A DNA stretch of 64,000 nt from an uncultured Olleya sp. (GTDB lineage: Bacteria; Bacteroidota; Bacteroidia; Flavobacteriales; Flavobacteriaceae). The position numbers and the translations under genes are program-made. The notes below the pieces were generated by a model that was not told where the DNA came from, made no database searches, and was given only the letters and a program-made list of their open reading frames with translations. How positions within the stretch are numbered: the stretch's first letter is position 1; each line of letters starts with the position of its first letter. This document shows positions 28,405-37,397 of this stretch, one piece after another. The DNA is taken from the NCBI GenBank assembly GCA_947503885.1, contig CANNFD010000005.1, forward strand, positions 1-64,000, given 5' to 3'.

Positions 28405-28440
28405 CAGTTGGCAGGCTTCAGTTGGCAGTCTGCACTTTTA
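28405..28440. repeat. Degenerate ACTGCCA-type short repeats
   Basis: CAGTTGGCAGGCTT followed by CAGTTGGCAGTCTGCA gives tandem copies of a heptamer-like unit (ACTGCCA on the minus strand), upstream of folD. AAAAGTAAAACACG and AAAAGTAAAACGG form a second small direct repeat at 28451-28478. Similar runs occur in flavobacterial intergenic DNA (from memory). Confidence 0.5.
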
Positions 28441-28508
28441 AAATTGATATAAAAGTAAAACACGTAAAAGTAAAACGGTCTACTGAAGACAGTTTACATC
28501 GCACTAAT

Positions 28509-29837
28509 TTACTTCATGTTTTTCATAGCTTGCATCATAGCTTTTCCTTTACCACCTTGCATCATCTTCATCATCTTGCTCATCTGGTTAAATTGCTTAA
28601 GTAATTGATTAACTTCTTGCACAGATGTTCCAGATCCTTTTCCTATTCTCTTTTTACGACTAGCATCAATTATTGATGGATTTGTTCTTTCTTTAACTGT
28701 CATTGAGTGGATTATAGCTTCGATACCTTTAAAAGCATCGTCATCTATATCAACATCTTTCATCATTTTACCAGCTCCAGGTATCATTCCAATAAGGTCT
28801 TTCATGTTACCCATTTTCTTGATTTGCTGAATTTGCTTTAAGAAGTCGTCAAAACCAAATTGATTTTTTGCAATTTTCTTTTGTATTTTTCTAGCTTCAA
28901 CCTCGTCAAACTGCTCTTGAGCACGTTCTACTAATGATACAACATCTCCCATCCCAAGGATACGATCTGCCATACGAGAAGGGTAAAACACATCAATCGC
29001 TTCCATTTTTTCACCTGTACCAATAAACTTAATTGGTTTGTTTACTACAGATTTAATAGAGATTGCTGCTCCACCACGTGTATCACCATCTAATTTTGTT
29101 AAGATAACACCATCAAAATTTAAAACATCATTAAAGGCTTTAGCTGTGTTTACAGCATCTTGACCTGTCATAGAGTCTACAACAAATAATGTTTCTTGTG
29201 GTTGGATTGCTTTATGGATGTTAGAAATTTCTTTCATCATCGCTTCATCAACTGCTAAACGACCAGCTGTATCAATAATAACCACATTGTGACCGTTTTG
29301 CTTAGCGTGCGCTATACCAGCTTGTGCAATTGCAACAGGATCAGTATTACCTTTATCACTATAAACGTCAACATTTATTTGATCACCTACAACATGTAAT
29401 TGGTCCACAGCAGCAGGACGATAAACATCACAGGCTACTAATAAAGGTTTTTTAGTTTTTTTGTTTTTTAAGAAATTAGCTAATTTACCAGAAAAAGTAG
29501 TTTTACCAGATCCTTGTAAACCAGACATTAAAATAATAGTTGGTGACCCAGACATATTAAGTCCTTCTGCATCTCCACCCATTAATTGGGTTAATTCGTC
29601 TTTAACGATTTTAACCATTAATTGTCCTGGTTGTAACGTTGTTAATACGTTTTGACCAAGTGCTTTTTCTTTTACTTTATTAGTAAACTCTTTAGCAATT
29701 TTAAAGTTAACATCGGCATCTAAAAGTGCTCTACGTACTTCTTTTAGGGTTTCGGCTACGTTTACTTCTGTAATACTACCATGACCTTTTAATACGTGTA
29801 ACGCTTTATCTAACTTTTCGCTTAAATTATTAAACAT
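28509..29837 (-). CDS. ffh: Signal recognition particle protein Ffh
   Basis: 442 residues from the ATG at 29837 (MFNNLSEKLDKAL). A longer frame from 29873 adds MLFLCFLKTEKI, but that segment overlaps the -7 box TATTTTTG at 29869-29862, so it is rejected. The N domain, G domain (GLQGSGKTTFSGKL, DTAGRLAVDE, TKLDGDTRGGAA, GTGEKMEAIDVF) and methionine-rich M domain (FLKQIQQIKKMGNMKDLIGMIPG, KRIGKGSGTS, MMKMMQGGKGKAMMQAMKNMK) are complete. It binds signal sequences and the SRP RNA and targets membrane proteins to SecYEG. Confidence 0.97.
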   Translation of the reverse strand: MFNNLSEKLDKALHVLKGHGSITEVNVAETLKEVRRALLDADVNFKIAKEFTNKVKEKALGQNVLTTLQPGQLMVKIVKDELTQLMGGDAEGLNMSGSPTIILMSGLQGSGKTTFSGKLANFLKNKKTKKPLLVACDVYRPAAVDQLHVVGDQINVDVYSDKGNTDPVAIAQAGIAHAKQNGHNVVIIDTAGRLAVDEAMMKEISNIHKAIQPQETLFVVDSMTGQDAVNTAKAFNDVLNFDGVILTKLDGDTRGGAAISIKSVVNKPIKFIGTGEKMEAIDVFYPSRMADRILGMGDVVSLVERAQEQFDEVEARKIQKKIAKNQFGFDDFLKQIQQIKKMGNMKDLIGMIPGAGKMMKDVDIDDDAFKGIEAIIHSMTVKERTNPSIIDASRKKRIGKGSGTSVQEVNQLLKQFNQMSKMMKMMQGGKGKAMMQAMKNMK

Positions 29838-29861
29838 AATTTTTTCTGTTTTTAAGAAGCA

Positions 29862-29869
29862 CAAAAATA
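29862..29869 (-). promoter_or_regulatory. -7 box of ffh
   Basis: TATTTTTG on the minus strand fits TAnnTTTG, 25 bases before the ffh ATG at 29837. It overlaps the extended reading frame and so decides the start. Confidence 0.55.
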
Positions 29870-29917
29870 GCAATTTGAAGCGTATTTACGAAGTTTAGTT
29901 TATAAATAATTCCATAA

Positions 29918-29946
29918 AAAAAGGCTACTAAAATTAGTAACCTTTT
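29918..29946 (-). terminator. Terminator of the divergent lipoprotein gene
   Basis: AAGG.TACTAA / TTAGTA.CCTT flanked by A-runs and T-runs, 39 bases after the lipoprotein stop. Confidence 0.8.
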
Positions 29947-29984
29947 AATAGTGATTATTAACCACCTTAACTAAAACTAACTTT

Positions 29985-31658
29985 TTAAGTACAATCTATG
30001 TCTAAGACTAACTCGTTAAAACTATTATTAACATCATGTAAAATCATTTGATCACCTGTACACTCTACAACTATAAAGTCGCCATTTAAAACCTGGACAT
30101 TACCACCTGAAATATTAGAAAATGAAACCATAACTTGTCCATTGACTTCAGAGGTTGACCAATTACCTGTATAGGTTTCTGTAGTAGATGAAATAGTCAT
30201 ATTTTGATTGTCTTCAAAATTGATATTAAAAATATTAAACCCATTATCTCCCGCAAAATTTGAAATAGTCCACACACAGTTTTGAAGTGTTCCGTCAACA
30301 TCGCCTTCTGTACAAGTTGTTGTGCAATCTTCAATTATTACTGTTACAGTATATACCTCAAACTCGTTTGGATTATTAGCCAACTCTACTCTTACATAAA
30401 ATGTTTCAGGATTTGTAACATTTGTATATGGAGATGCTAATTGATTTATGTTATTAATTGCATCGTTATTAGTATTGTAATATCCTATTAAAATATCACT
30501 ATTAATACAGTCTTGGTAAATTTCATTTATATCAAACGTTGTGATTAAGTCTAAGATGTCATCGTTATCACAAACTGTATAAGTGGTATCCTCAAAACAT
30601 TGAAAAGGATTGTAAGGGTTTACATCACATTCTTGCTCTATTTGCATTGTTGACTGATTACTCATATTATATAAATTATACTCATAATCGTCATCACAAT
30701 TATCGATAATCCAAGCGCCATTTATATCTTGCCAATCTGTACCAAAATCTATTAAAAAATTACCATCTCCATTTTGAATTACTGACCAATTACCTTCGTG
30801 CACTATTGTTCCGTTATAGGTTGCTGTAAATTGGTAATCGGCATTAAACTCTAAATAATAATTATTAAACGAGTCTGTTGTATTATAATGTGTTATTTCC
30901 CAAAGACATTCTTTTAATGCTAATTCTATTGCATCTTCTGTACAATCGTCATCATTATAATTGTAATCATCATCTTCATCACAGTCATTTTCAGCTTGAC
31001 TTAAAGCAACTTCCAACTCTTGATTGCTATTAACCTCAATAGTTTCTCCGTTTGACAAAATTAAGGTTACAGGAAAATTTAAACTTGCTAAAACTGGTCC
31101 GTCTAAAGTTTCTAAAAATTGATATAAAGCTTCGTCATTATTAATTGTAATGACTTCTGTTACTTGAAAATCTGTATTATAAATTGAAAAAGCAATTGGG
31201 TATTGAAAATCAACACACTCGATATCGTCATCTATTTCATTTTCTCCGTTACAGTTTTCAATTTGTGCTTCTAACTCTTCCTGATTATTAATTATAATTT
31301 GAGTGTAATCACTAAAAATAACTGTAATTGGAAAATTAATTTCGACTTGATCGTCATCATTTGTAAATGCTTCTAAAACTGTTTCAAGTGCCTGATAATC
31401 TGTAACACTTTGGATAGTTATAGTTATACCATTAGCAGATACAGTAACCGGTAAAACAACTTCTAAACAATTAGCGTAATCTATAATATTATCTAGAGAA
31501 CCATCATTTAAAGCTGTATTACTTATTAGATTTGCAAGGGTAGAATTGCCAGAAATTGTTGAGTCTTGTTGGTTAATAATATCTGAATCTTCATTTTGAC
31601 AAGATGTAAACATTATCAAAATTAATAAGGGCAAATAAAGTAGTGACTTAAAATTCAT
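29985..31658 (-). CDS. Acidic modular lipoprotein divergent from ECF/FecR/TonB-receptor operon
   Basis: 557 residues. A signal peptide ends in a lipobox (FTSC, Cys 20), so it is lipid-anchored. It has two repeated units of about 75 residues (55-140 and 145-222), each with an INFPITV/LNFPVTL strand, then (I/V)NNQEELE or (V)NSNQELE. Two lipocalin-like units follow (CLWEITHY..GNWSV near 250-340, and CVWTISNF..GNWST near 460-557), and between them one ~90-residue module with YVRVE shared with the giant surface protein. It is rich in Asp, Asn and Glu. Its head-to-head placement with the sigma factor suggests co-regulation or a role as the sensed surface partner (inference). Family known only as hypothetical to me. 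Confidence 0.72.
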   Translation of the reverse strand: MNFKSLLYLPLLILIMFTSCQNEDSDIINQQDSTISGNSTLANLISNTALNDGSLDNIIDYANCLEVVLPVTVSANGITITIQSVTDYQALETVLEAFTNDDDQVEINFPITVIFSDYTQIIINNQEELEAQIENCNGENEIDDDIECVDFQYPIAFSIYNTDFQVTEVITINNDEALYQFLETLDGPVLASLNFPVTLILSNGETIEVNSNQELEVALSQAENDCDEDDDYNYNDDDCTEDAIELALKECLWEITHYNTTDSFNNYYLEFNADYQFTATYNGTIVHEGNWSVIQNGDGNFLIDFGTDWQDINGAWIIDNCDDDYEYNLYNMSNQSTMQIEQECDVNPYNPFQCFEDTTYTVCDNDDILDLITTFDINEIYQDCINSDILIGYYNTNNDAINNINQLASPYTNVTNPETFYVRVELANNPNEFEVYTVTVIIEDCTTTCTEGDVDGTLQNCVWTISNFAGDNGFNIFNINFEDNQNMTISSTTETYTGNWSTSEVNGQVMVSFSNISGGNVQVLNGDFIVVECTGDQMILHDVNNSFNELVLDIDCT

Positions 31659-31776
31659 GACTTTTAGGTTATAAGATTTTTATAATAGACTTTCAACTAT
31701 ATAACATTTGCTTTTAAAAAACTCCTACCCTTAAAATTTAAAAAAATAGTTCTATTTTGTAGTACTTAAAAATGCT

Positions 31777-32292
31777 ATGTCAAAACAATTACATAAAGAT
31801 ATTTGCGATAAATCTAGGTTTGAGGTGTTTTTTAAACAACACGCAAAAAGCTTATATAACTTTTTATATTATAAGTTTGGAGACCGATTAAACCCTGAGG
31901 ACAAAGCACAGGAAGCGTTTATTAAATTATGGGAAAACTGTAAAAAAGTCACCCCTGAAAAAGCCAAAAGCTACATTTTTACCATTGCAAACAATTTAAT
32001 GTTAAACGAAGCTGCGCATCAAAAAGTAGTATTAAAACATCAAAAAACAAAAACCTCTCATCATACAAATTTGTCTCCAGAATTTTTAATGGAAGAAGAG
32101 GAATACCGACAAAAACTAGAAAAATCCATATCTAAATTAACTGAAGCACAACGTGTCGCTTTTTTAATGAACCGTGTAGAAGGTAAACGGTTTAAAGAAA
32201 TAGCAAATCTTTTAGGTATCAGTACAAAAGCAGTAGAAAAGCGAATTTATGGTGCTTTAAAAAAATTAAGGCAAGATATTGAAGAGCTTTAA
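31777..32292 (+). CDS. ECF-type RNA polymerase sigma factor
   Basis: 171 residues with sigma region 2 (FFKQHAKSLYNFLYYKFGDRLNPEDKAQEAFIKLWEN) and region 4 (LTEAQRVAFLMNRVEGKRFKEIANLLGISTKAVEKRIYGALKKL). It directs RNA polymerase to a small regulon. It is followed by a FecR-like anti-sigma factor and a TonB-dependent receptor, the standard cell-surface signalling arrangement. Transcribed divergently from the lipoprotein gene with 118 bases between. A near -7 match (CTATTTTG) lies about 30 bases upstream, so the gene may use the housekeeping sigma factor or its own. Confidence 0.92.
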   Translation: MSKQLHKDICDKSRFEVFFKQHAKSLYNFLYYKFGDRLNPEDKAQEAFIKLWENCKKVTPEKAKSYIFTIANNLMLNEAAHQKVVLKHQKTKTSHHTNLSPEFLMEEEEYRQKLEKSISKLTEAQRVAFLMNRVEGKRFKEIANLLGISTKAVEKRIYGALKKLRQDIEEL

Positions 32293-32358
32293 AATATATT
32301 TTAGATTATTAAGGTAGGTTTTTTGTGGGTTACCTTGTTATATGTTTGAATTACAGTT

Positions 32359-33258
32359 ATGAATAAAGAAAAATTAATATTAAAATGGTTAGATAATAAC
32401 TTATCGCCTCAAGAGCTTGAAGCCTTTAAAGCGCTTGAAGATTATGAGTCTATTGTTAAATTATCTAATTATAGTACAGGATTTAAAGCACCAGAGTTTA
32501 ATACTGATGCTGCTTTACAAGCTGTGCTATCTAAAATTGAAGACAAAACGGTTACTAAAAACAATTGGTTAGCGCCTTTATTTAAAGTAGCTGCTATTTT
32601 AGCTATTTGCTTTGGTGCTTATTATTATACCACGACTTTAGATACAAGTATAACTACGCAATATGCCGAAAAAACAAAAATAGAACTTCCGGATCATTCT
32701 CAAGTTAACCTTAATGCATTATCAAAAATTACTTATAATCCAAAAGCTTGGAAAGTTAACCAACGTGAATTAAATCTGGAAGGCGAAGCTTTTTTTAAAG
32801 TTACAAAAGGAAGTACTTTTAATGTTATCACGGAAGCAGGAATTGTTACAGTAATTGGTACTAAATTTAATGTAAAGCAACGTCTTAACTATTTTGAAGT
32901 AACTTGTTTTGAAGGTATTGTTAGTGTTGAATTTGAAAATAATAAAACACAATTAAAAGCAGGTCAGTCTTTTGTAATTATTAATGGTAATAAAATTGAA
33001 AGACAAGTAACAAATAACAAAAAACCAGATTGGTTAAATAGTGTAAGTAGTTTTATTAGCGTACCTTTAAAGGAGGTATTAGCTGAGTTTGAAAGACAGT
33101 ACGATGTTAAAATTGAAGTAAACAATATCAAAACCAATACCTTGTTTTCTGGTAAGTTTACACATAATGATATTAATATTGCATTACAATCAATAACTCA
33201 ACCTTTACAATTACAATATAAAAAAGTTAACAAAACTATTATTTTAACGCGTGAGTAA
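32359..33258 (+). CDS. FecR-family anti-sigma regulator
   Basis: 299 residues with one membrane segment near residues 72-92 (LFKVAAILAICFGAYYY). The cytoplasmic part (1-70) would bind the sigma factor. The periplasmic FecR domain (about 100-205) has IELPDHSQVNLNALSKITYN, LNLEGEAFFKVTKG and VIGTKFNVKQ. The C-terminal DUF4974-type domain (235-299, PLKEVLAEFERQYDVKIEV) contacts the receptor STN domain. It overlaps the receptor gene by eight bases, giving translational coupling. Confidence 0.92.
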   Translation: MNKEKLILKWLDNNLSPQELEAFKALEDYESIVKLSNYSTGFKAPEFNTDAALQAVLSKIEDKTVTKNNWLAPLFKVAAILAICFGAYYYTTTLDTSITTQYAEKTKIELPDHSQVNLNALSKITYNPKAWKVNQRELNLEGEAFFKVTKGSTFNVITEAGIVTVIGTKFNVKQRLNYFEVTCFEGIVSVEFENNKTQLKAGQSFVIINGNKIERQVTNNKKPDWLNSVSSFISVPLKEVLAEFERQYDVKIEVNNIKTNTLFSGKFTHNDINIALQSITQPLQLQYKKVNKTIILTRE

Positions 33259-35527
33259 ATCGTTAAAAAGCACACTGTTTTTAATTATAATTCTAGCCTG
33301 TAGCTTTTCTGTTTATGCACAAGATAAAAAACTACCACTTTTAGATGTTCTGTCAACCATAGAATATAAGTTTAAAGTTAGTTTCTCTTACGCAGACAAA
33401 GTTATTAAAGGGGTTATGGTCGACTTTGACCAGCAAGATAATCTAGACAATATTTTATCAAAGTTACAGCTTCAAACTAGTTTAAAGTTTAATCGATTAG
33501 ACGACCATTTTATAACCGTAACAGGTAGCGTTAGTAATTTTACATTTCAAAAGTTAGACGAAATTACAATATCAAGCTACTTAACTTCAGGTATTAGCAA
33601 AAACAAATCTGGACATATTACAATTACTCCAAAATCCTTTGAGATACTTCCAGGATTGATAGAGCCTGACATATTACAAACTATCCAAGCTATTCCCGGT
33701 GTTTTGAGTGTGGACGAAACGGTTTCAAACATTAATGTTAGAGGCGGCACACATGATCAAAACCTAATACTATATGACGGAATTAAAATCTACCAATCCG
33801 GTCATTTTTTTGGTTTGATATCTGCCTTTAATCCTTATTTAACAAAACAGGTAGCTGTAATAAAAAATGGAACAAGTGCTAAATTTGGAGATGGTGTCTC
33901 TAGTATGATTGATATGCAATTGTTTGATGATACAGATAGCGATTTTAGTGCAGGAATTGGTGTAAACATGATAACTGCAGATGGTTTTGTTATAATCCCA
34001 TTAGCAAAAAAAACACAGTTACAACTTGCTACAAGACGTGCTATAACAGATGTTTTAAATACACCAACCTACAACCAATATTTTAAACGTGTTTTTCAAG
34101 ATTCTGAAGTAACTAGCAACGACACCTCTACCTCTAACAATCAAACTTTCAGGTTTAGTGACATCTCATTAAAACTACTACATGATATTGGCAAAAATGA
34201 CAAGTTAAGATTCACTTTATTAAATGTGTTTAATCAATTAGATTTTGAAGAGTCCTCAAACACAAACAACCCTGAAAGTAATACCAATCAATTAAAGCAA
34301 CAAAACAGAGCGTCTGCTTTACAATACGAACATGTTTGGAACAATAAATTAAACACATCTATTAAAGGTTATTATTCTAATTACGACTTAAAATCGTCTG
34401 ATTACGATATGGTAAATAATCAGCGATTAATACAAGAAAACAATGTCGTTGATAATGGATTTAATATTGATGCAAATTATAGTATTAATCAATCACTATC
34501 TGTACTTGGGGGATTTCAATTTAACGAAGTTGCAGTAAGCAACCTTGAAGAAGTTAATTCGCCTTTTTTTAGTCGCAATCTTAAACGTAGTTTAAATACT
34601 TATAGCGCTTACGCGGAAACTGTGTTTAGCTCAAAAAACAAAAACAGTCTTATTAAATTAGGCTTACGTCATAACTACTTTAAAAATTTTGAAATTACTA
34701 CAACAGAACCTAGAGTGCATTTAAGTCAACGGTTATTAAAAGATTTTAGAATTGAAGTCTCTGGAGAATTGAAAAGCCAAAGTACATCTCAACTTATCGA
34801 TTTACAAAATGATTTTTTAGGGGTCGAAAAACGCAGGTGGGTATTAGCAAACAATAATACTATTCCAATACAAAAAAGCAAACAAGTAAGTTTAGGATTA
34901 ACCTATAACAAGAATAAGCTTCTACTAAGTGCTGAAGGCTATTATAAATTTGTAGACGGAATTACAACACGAAGTCAAGGCTTACAAAACCAATATCAAT
35001 TTATAAATGCCATAGGTAATTATGATGTTAAAGGTATAGACGTATTAATAAACAAGAGAATAGAAGCATTTAGCACATGGTTAAGTTATAGTTATAGCAC
35101 CAATAATTACACTTTTAAAAATTTAAATAACAATACCCCCTTCCCTAGTAATTTTGATGTAAGACATCAAATAAACTATGGAAGTACTTATAGTTGGCAG
35201 CAATTAAAATTGGCTTTTGGTGTCAATTGGCATTCTGGAAAACCGTTTACCCAACCCGACACTTCAAACCCAACAACTGGAAATACAATAAATTATCAAG
35301 CACCAAATAGCAGCAGATTAGACGCTTATATAAGAGCAGATTTATCTGCAACTTATCAATTTAAACTTGGCGAAAATAAAGCTGTAATTGGAGCTTCAAT
35401 TTGGAATATTTTAGATAAAGAAAACACACTTAACACTTATTATACTATAGAAAATAATCAAGTTACTAAAGTTGAAAATGTGTCTTTAGGATTAACACCA
35501 AATGTTAGTTTTAGAGTCAAATTTTAA
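33251..35527 (+). CDS. TonB-dependent outer-membrane receptor with STN signalling domain
   Basis: 758 residues, starting at a GTG that overlaps the FecR stop. The signal peptide is MSKSLKSTLFLIIILACSFSVYAQ. Residues 25-100 form an STN domain (LLDVLSTIEYKFKVSFSYADKV) that transmits a signal to FecR. A TonB-box-like LDEITIS follows. The plug domain contains LQTIQAIPGVLSVDETVSNINVRGG and GFFGL-like loops. The barrel occupies the rest and ends SLGLTPNVSFRVKF with an aromatic last residue. Unlike many Bacteroidota receptors it lacks a CarboxypepD_reg domain between STN and plug. The ligand is unknown. No SusD gene is next to it. Confidence 0.92.
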   Translation: MSKSLKSTLFLIIILACSFSVYAQDKKLPLLDVLSTIEYKFKVSFSYADKVIKGVMVDFDQQDNLDNILSKLQLQTSLKFNRLDDHFITVTGSVSNFTFQKLDEITISSYLTSGISKNKSGHITITPKSFEILPGLIEPDILQTIQAIPGVLSVDETVSNINVRGGTHDQNLILYDGIKIYQSGHFFGLISAFNPYLTKQVAVIKNGTSAKFGDGVSSMIDMQLFDDTDSDFSAGIGVNMITADGFVIIPLAKKTQLQLATRRAITDVLNTPTYNQYFKRVFQDSEVTSNDTSTSNNQTFRFSDISLKLLHDIGKNDKLRFTLLNVFNQLDFEESSNTNNPESNTNQLKQQNRASALQYEHVWNNKLNTSIKGYYSNYDLKSSDYDMVNNQRLIQENNVVDNGFNIDANYSINQSLSVLGGFQFNEVAVSNLEEVNSPFFSRNLKRSLNTYSAYAETVFSSKNKNSLIKLGLRHNYFKNFEITTTEPRVHLSQRLLKDFRIEVSGELKSQSTSQLIDLQNDFLGVEKRRWVLANNNTIPIQKSKQVSLGLTYNKNKLLLSAEGYYKFVDGITTRSQGLQNQYQFINAIGNYDVKGIDVLINKRIEAFSTWLSYSYSTNNYTFKNLNNNTPFPSNFDVRHQINYGSTYSWQQLKLAFGVNWHSGKPFTQPDTSNPTTGNTINYQAPNSSRLDAYIRADLSATYQFKLGENKAVIGASIWNILDKENTLNTYYTIENNQVTKVENVSLGLTPNVSFRVKF

Positions 35528-35613
35528 AATTTAAGATTTTTACTTTCTTAATAATTTCTTCTAATTTCGCATATCACAATAACTTTTATAAAACGACTTA
35601 AAATAAAACTACC

Positions 35614-36333
35614 ATGAGTAAATTAAAAAACAAAAAAGCTATCATTACTGGAGGGAGTAAAGGACTTGGAAAAGCCACAGCTATCGCTTTTGCAAAGGAA
35701 GGGATTGATGTTGCGATTACAGGTAGAAATGAAAATGATTTAAAGAAAACTGTTGCACAACTAAAAACATTTGGCGTTAACGCTGTGTATTCTGTATTTG
35801 ATGTAGGAAACTATGAAGCTGTTAAAAGTGGAATAAAACACATTATAGATACATTGGGATCTGTAGATATTTTAGTTAATAATGCTGGTATTGCAGCTTT
35901 TGGAGCTTTTAACGACATGGAAGTTGACCAATGGACTAAAATTATTCAAACCAATGTAATGGGTATGTATTATGTAACTAAAGAAGTTTTACCTTACTTA
36001 ATAAGTCAAAATGAAGGTGATATTATTAATGTGTCTTCTACTGCAGGGTTAAATGGTAATGCAAATACATCTGCTTATTCTGCTTCAAAATTTGCAGTTA
36101 TAGGTATGTCAGAATCTTTAATGAAAGAAGTTAGAAAAAATAATATTAGAGTATGTACATTAACCCCTAGTACTATTGCATCTGATATGTCAATTAATTT
36201 AGGTATTGCAGATAAAGACTCTCAAGATAGTGTATTACAACCGGACGATTTTGCAGAGTTGATAGTTGCTAGCTTGAATCTTCCAAGACGTGCAATGCTA
36301 AAAAGTGCCGCCTTATGGTCTACAAACCCATAA
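35614..36333 (+). CDS. Short-chain dehydrogenase/reductase (3-ketoacyl-reductase-like)
   Basis: 239 residues, classical SDR fold. Cofactor motif GGSKGLGKA near residue 12, NNAGIAAFG, the catalytic Ser in VSSTAG, and YSASK with catalytic Tyr/Lys. RVCTLTPSTIASDM is the substrate loop. It resembles FabG-like 3-oxoacyl reductases, but the substrate is not proved. It stands alone after the receptor gene, with a gap of 86 bases and a near -7 match (TAATTTCG). Confidence 0.88.
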   Translation: MSKLKNKKAIITGGSKGLGKATAIAFAKEGIDVAITGRNENDLKKTVAQLKTFGVNAVYSVFDVGNYEAVKSGIKHIIDTLGSVDILVNNAGIAAFGAFNDMEVDQWTKIIQTNVMGMYYVTKEVLPYLISQNEGDIINVSSTAGLNGNANTSAYSASKFAVIGMSESLMKEVRKNNIRVCTLTPSTIASDMSINLGIADKDSQDSVLQPDDFAELIVASLNLPRRAMLKSAALWSTNP

Positions 36334-36364
36334 TTAAATTGTGACATTGACACAATAAGTTACA

Positions 36365-36396
36365 AAAAAGCCTCTTTAAAATTAAAGAGGCTTTTT
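36365..36396. terminator. Bidirectional terminator
   Basis: AAAAAGCCTCTTTAA / TTAAAGAGGCTTTTT is a perfect stem with A and T arms between convergent genes, so it probably ends both the SDR gene (plus) and the dimethylargininase-like gene (minus). Confidence 0.9.
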
Positions 36397-36416
36397 AAAT
36401 ATAAAATAAGTTGTTT

Positions 36417-37331
36417 TTAATCTCTAATTAATGGCATTGTACTACAACGCAATAACCCTTCTTGTTTTGCGATTTCAGCATAAGGTACTTCTTCAACTGT
36501 AAATCCTTTTTCTCTTAACCAAGTATTAAGACGTGTAAAGTTTTTTTCGGAAACGATTACATCTTCAGAAATACTAAATATGTTACTATTCATGTTAAAC
36601 ATTTCGTCTTTAGTAATTACAAAACAATTGTCTTTACCAAAGTAATTTAACAACCATTCGTACTCCGTTTCATCTCTAAAACCTTCTTTATGCAAAATTG
36701 CTTTATTAGTTCCTATTGGTTGAAAACAACAGTCTAAATGCAATGCATTATCATAAGGGTTAGTTTGTGATTTATTTAGATCAAAACTCTTTACCTTCTT
36801 TTTAGGAAACTGCTCTTTGATAAAGTCAACCCCAGCTTTATTTGTTCTAGCTACAATATAATCTGAGTAATCCTCGCCACGATAAGTCCCAATAAAAACG
36901 TAGTCGTTACAAAGCATTACGTCTCCACCTTCAATATGTGCTTCCTCTGGTGGACGAATTACTTTTTTTGGGTCTATAGTATCAATGATATATTGTATAG
37001 CATCAAGTTCGTTTTCACGTTCTGGAAGAATATTAGCTTTAACCAAAACGTCATCAATTACAAAAGCAATGTCTCTTGCAAAAATCTGATTACAATCTTT
37101 AATTAATTCTGGTCTATAGACTTTAATATCGTATTTCTCAAAAACTTTAGCAACCGCTTCCATTTCTTTAACCATATCTGCTTCTATAGGGTAAGTCCCT
37201 GCTTTAATATGCATTAAAGATTTTGGGTCGTATGCTTCTTCTAGTTTTGGTGTTGGACCATTACTAACTGCTGTTCCTAATACGACTGCTCTAAGTCTAG
37301 AGGTTTCGTTTTTTACATTTAGTTTTAACAT
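36417..37331 (-). CDS. Dimethylargininase / amidinotransferase-family enzyme
   Basis: 304 residues of the guanidino-group-modifying (pentein) superfamily. The catalytic Cys is in LLRCSTMPL at the end, the His in NALHLDCCFQP, and the Glu/Asp pair in HIEGGDVML. NQIFARDIAFVIDD is the substrate-binding N-terminal part. The members can be dimethylarginine dimethylaminohydrolases, citrulline-forming deiminases or amidinotransferases; I cannot decide among these. A -7-like TATCTTTA lies three bases before the ATG, next to a terminator, so it may be leaderless. It follows gltA in the order carA-eno-gltA. Confidence 0.85.
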   Translation of the reverse strand: MLKLNVKNETSRLRAVVLGTAVSNGPTPKLEEAYDPKSLMHIKAGTYPIEADMVKEMEAVAKVFEKYDIKVYRPELIKDCNQIFARDIAFVIDDVLVKANILPERENELDAIQYIIDTIDPKKVIRPPEEAHIEGGDVMLCNDYVFIGTYRGEDYSDYIVARTNKAGVDFIKEQFPKKKVKSFDLNKSQTNPYDNALHLDCCFQPIGTNKAILHKEGFRDETEYEWLLNYFGKDNCFVITKDEMFNMNSNIFSISEDVIVSEKNFTRLNTWLREKGFTVEEVPYAEIAKQEGLLRCSTMPLIRD

Positions 37332-37346
37332 AAAGTAAAGATATAA

Positions 37347-37376
37347 AAAAGCTTCATAATAATTTATGAAGCTTTT
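37347..37376 (-). terminator. Terminator of gltA
   Basis: AAAAGCTTCATAA / TTATGAAGCTTTT with a four-base loop, 21 bases past the gltA stop. On the minus strand its T-run runs into TATATCTTTAC just before the next gene's ATG at 37331. Confidence 0.85.
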
Positions 37377-37397
37377 AATGGTTATAATATTTAAATT

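Noticed and set aside
29838-29873. Longer Ffh frame starting at 29873
   Set aside because: It overlaps the -7 box, and Ffh normally begins at MFNNLSEKL.
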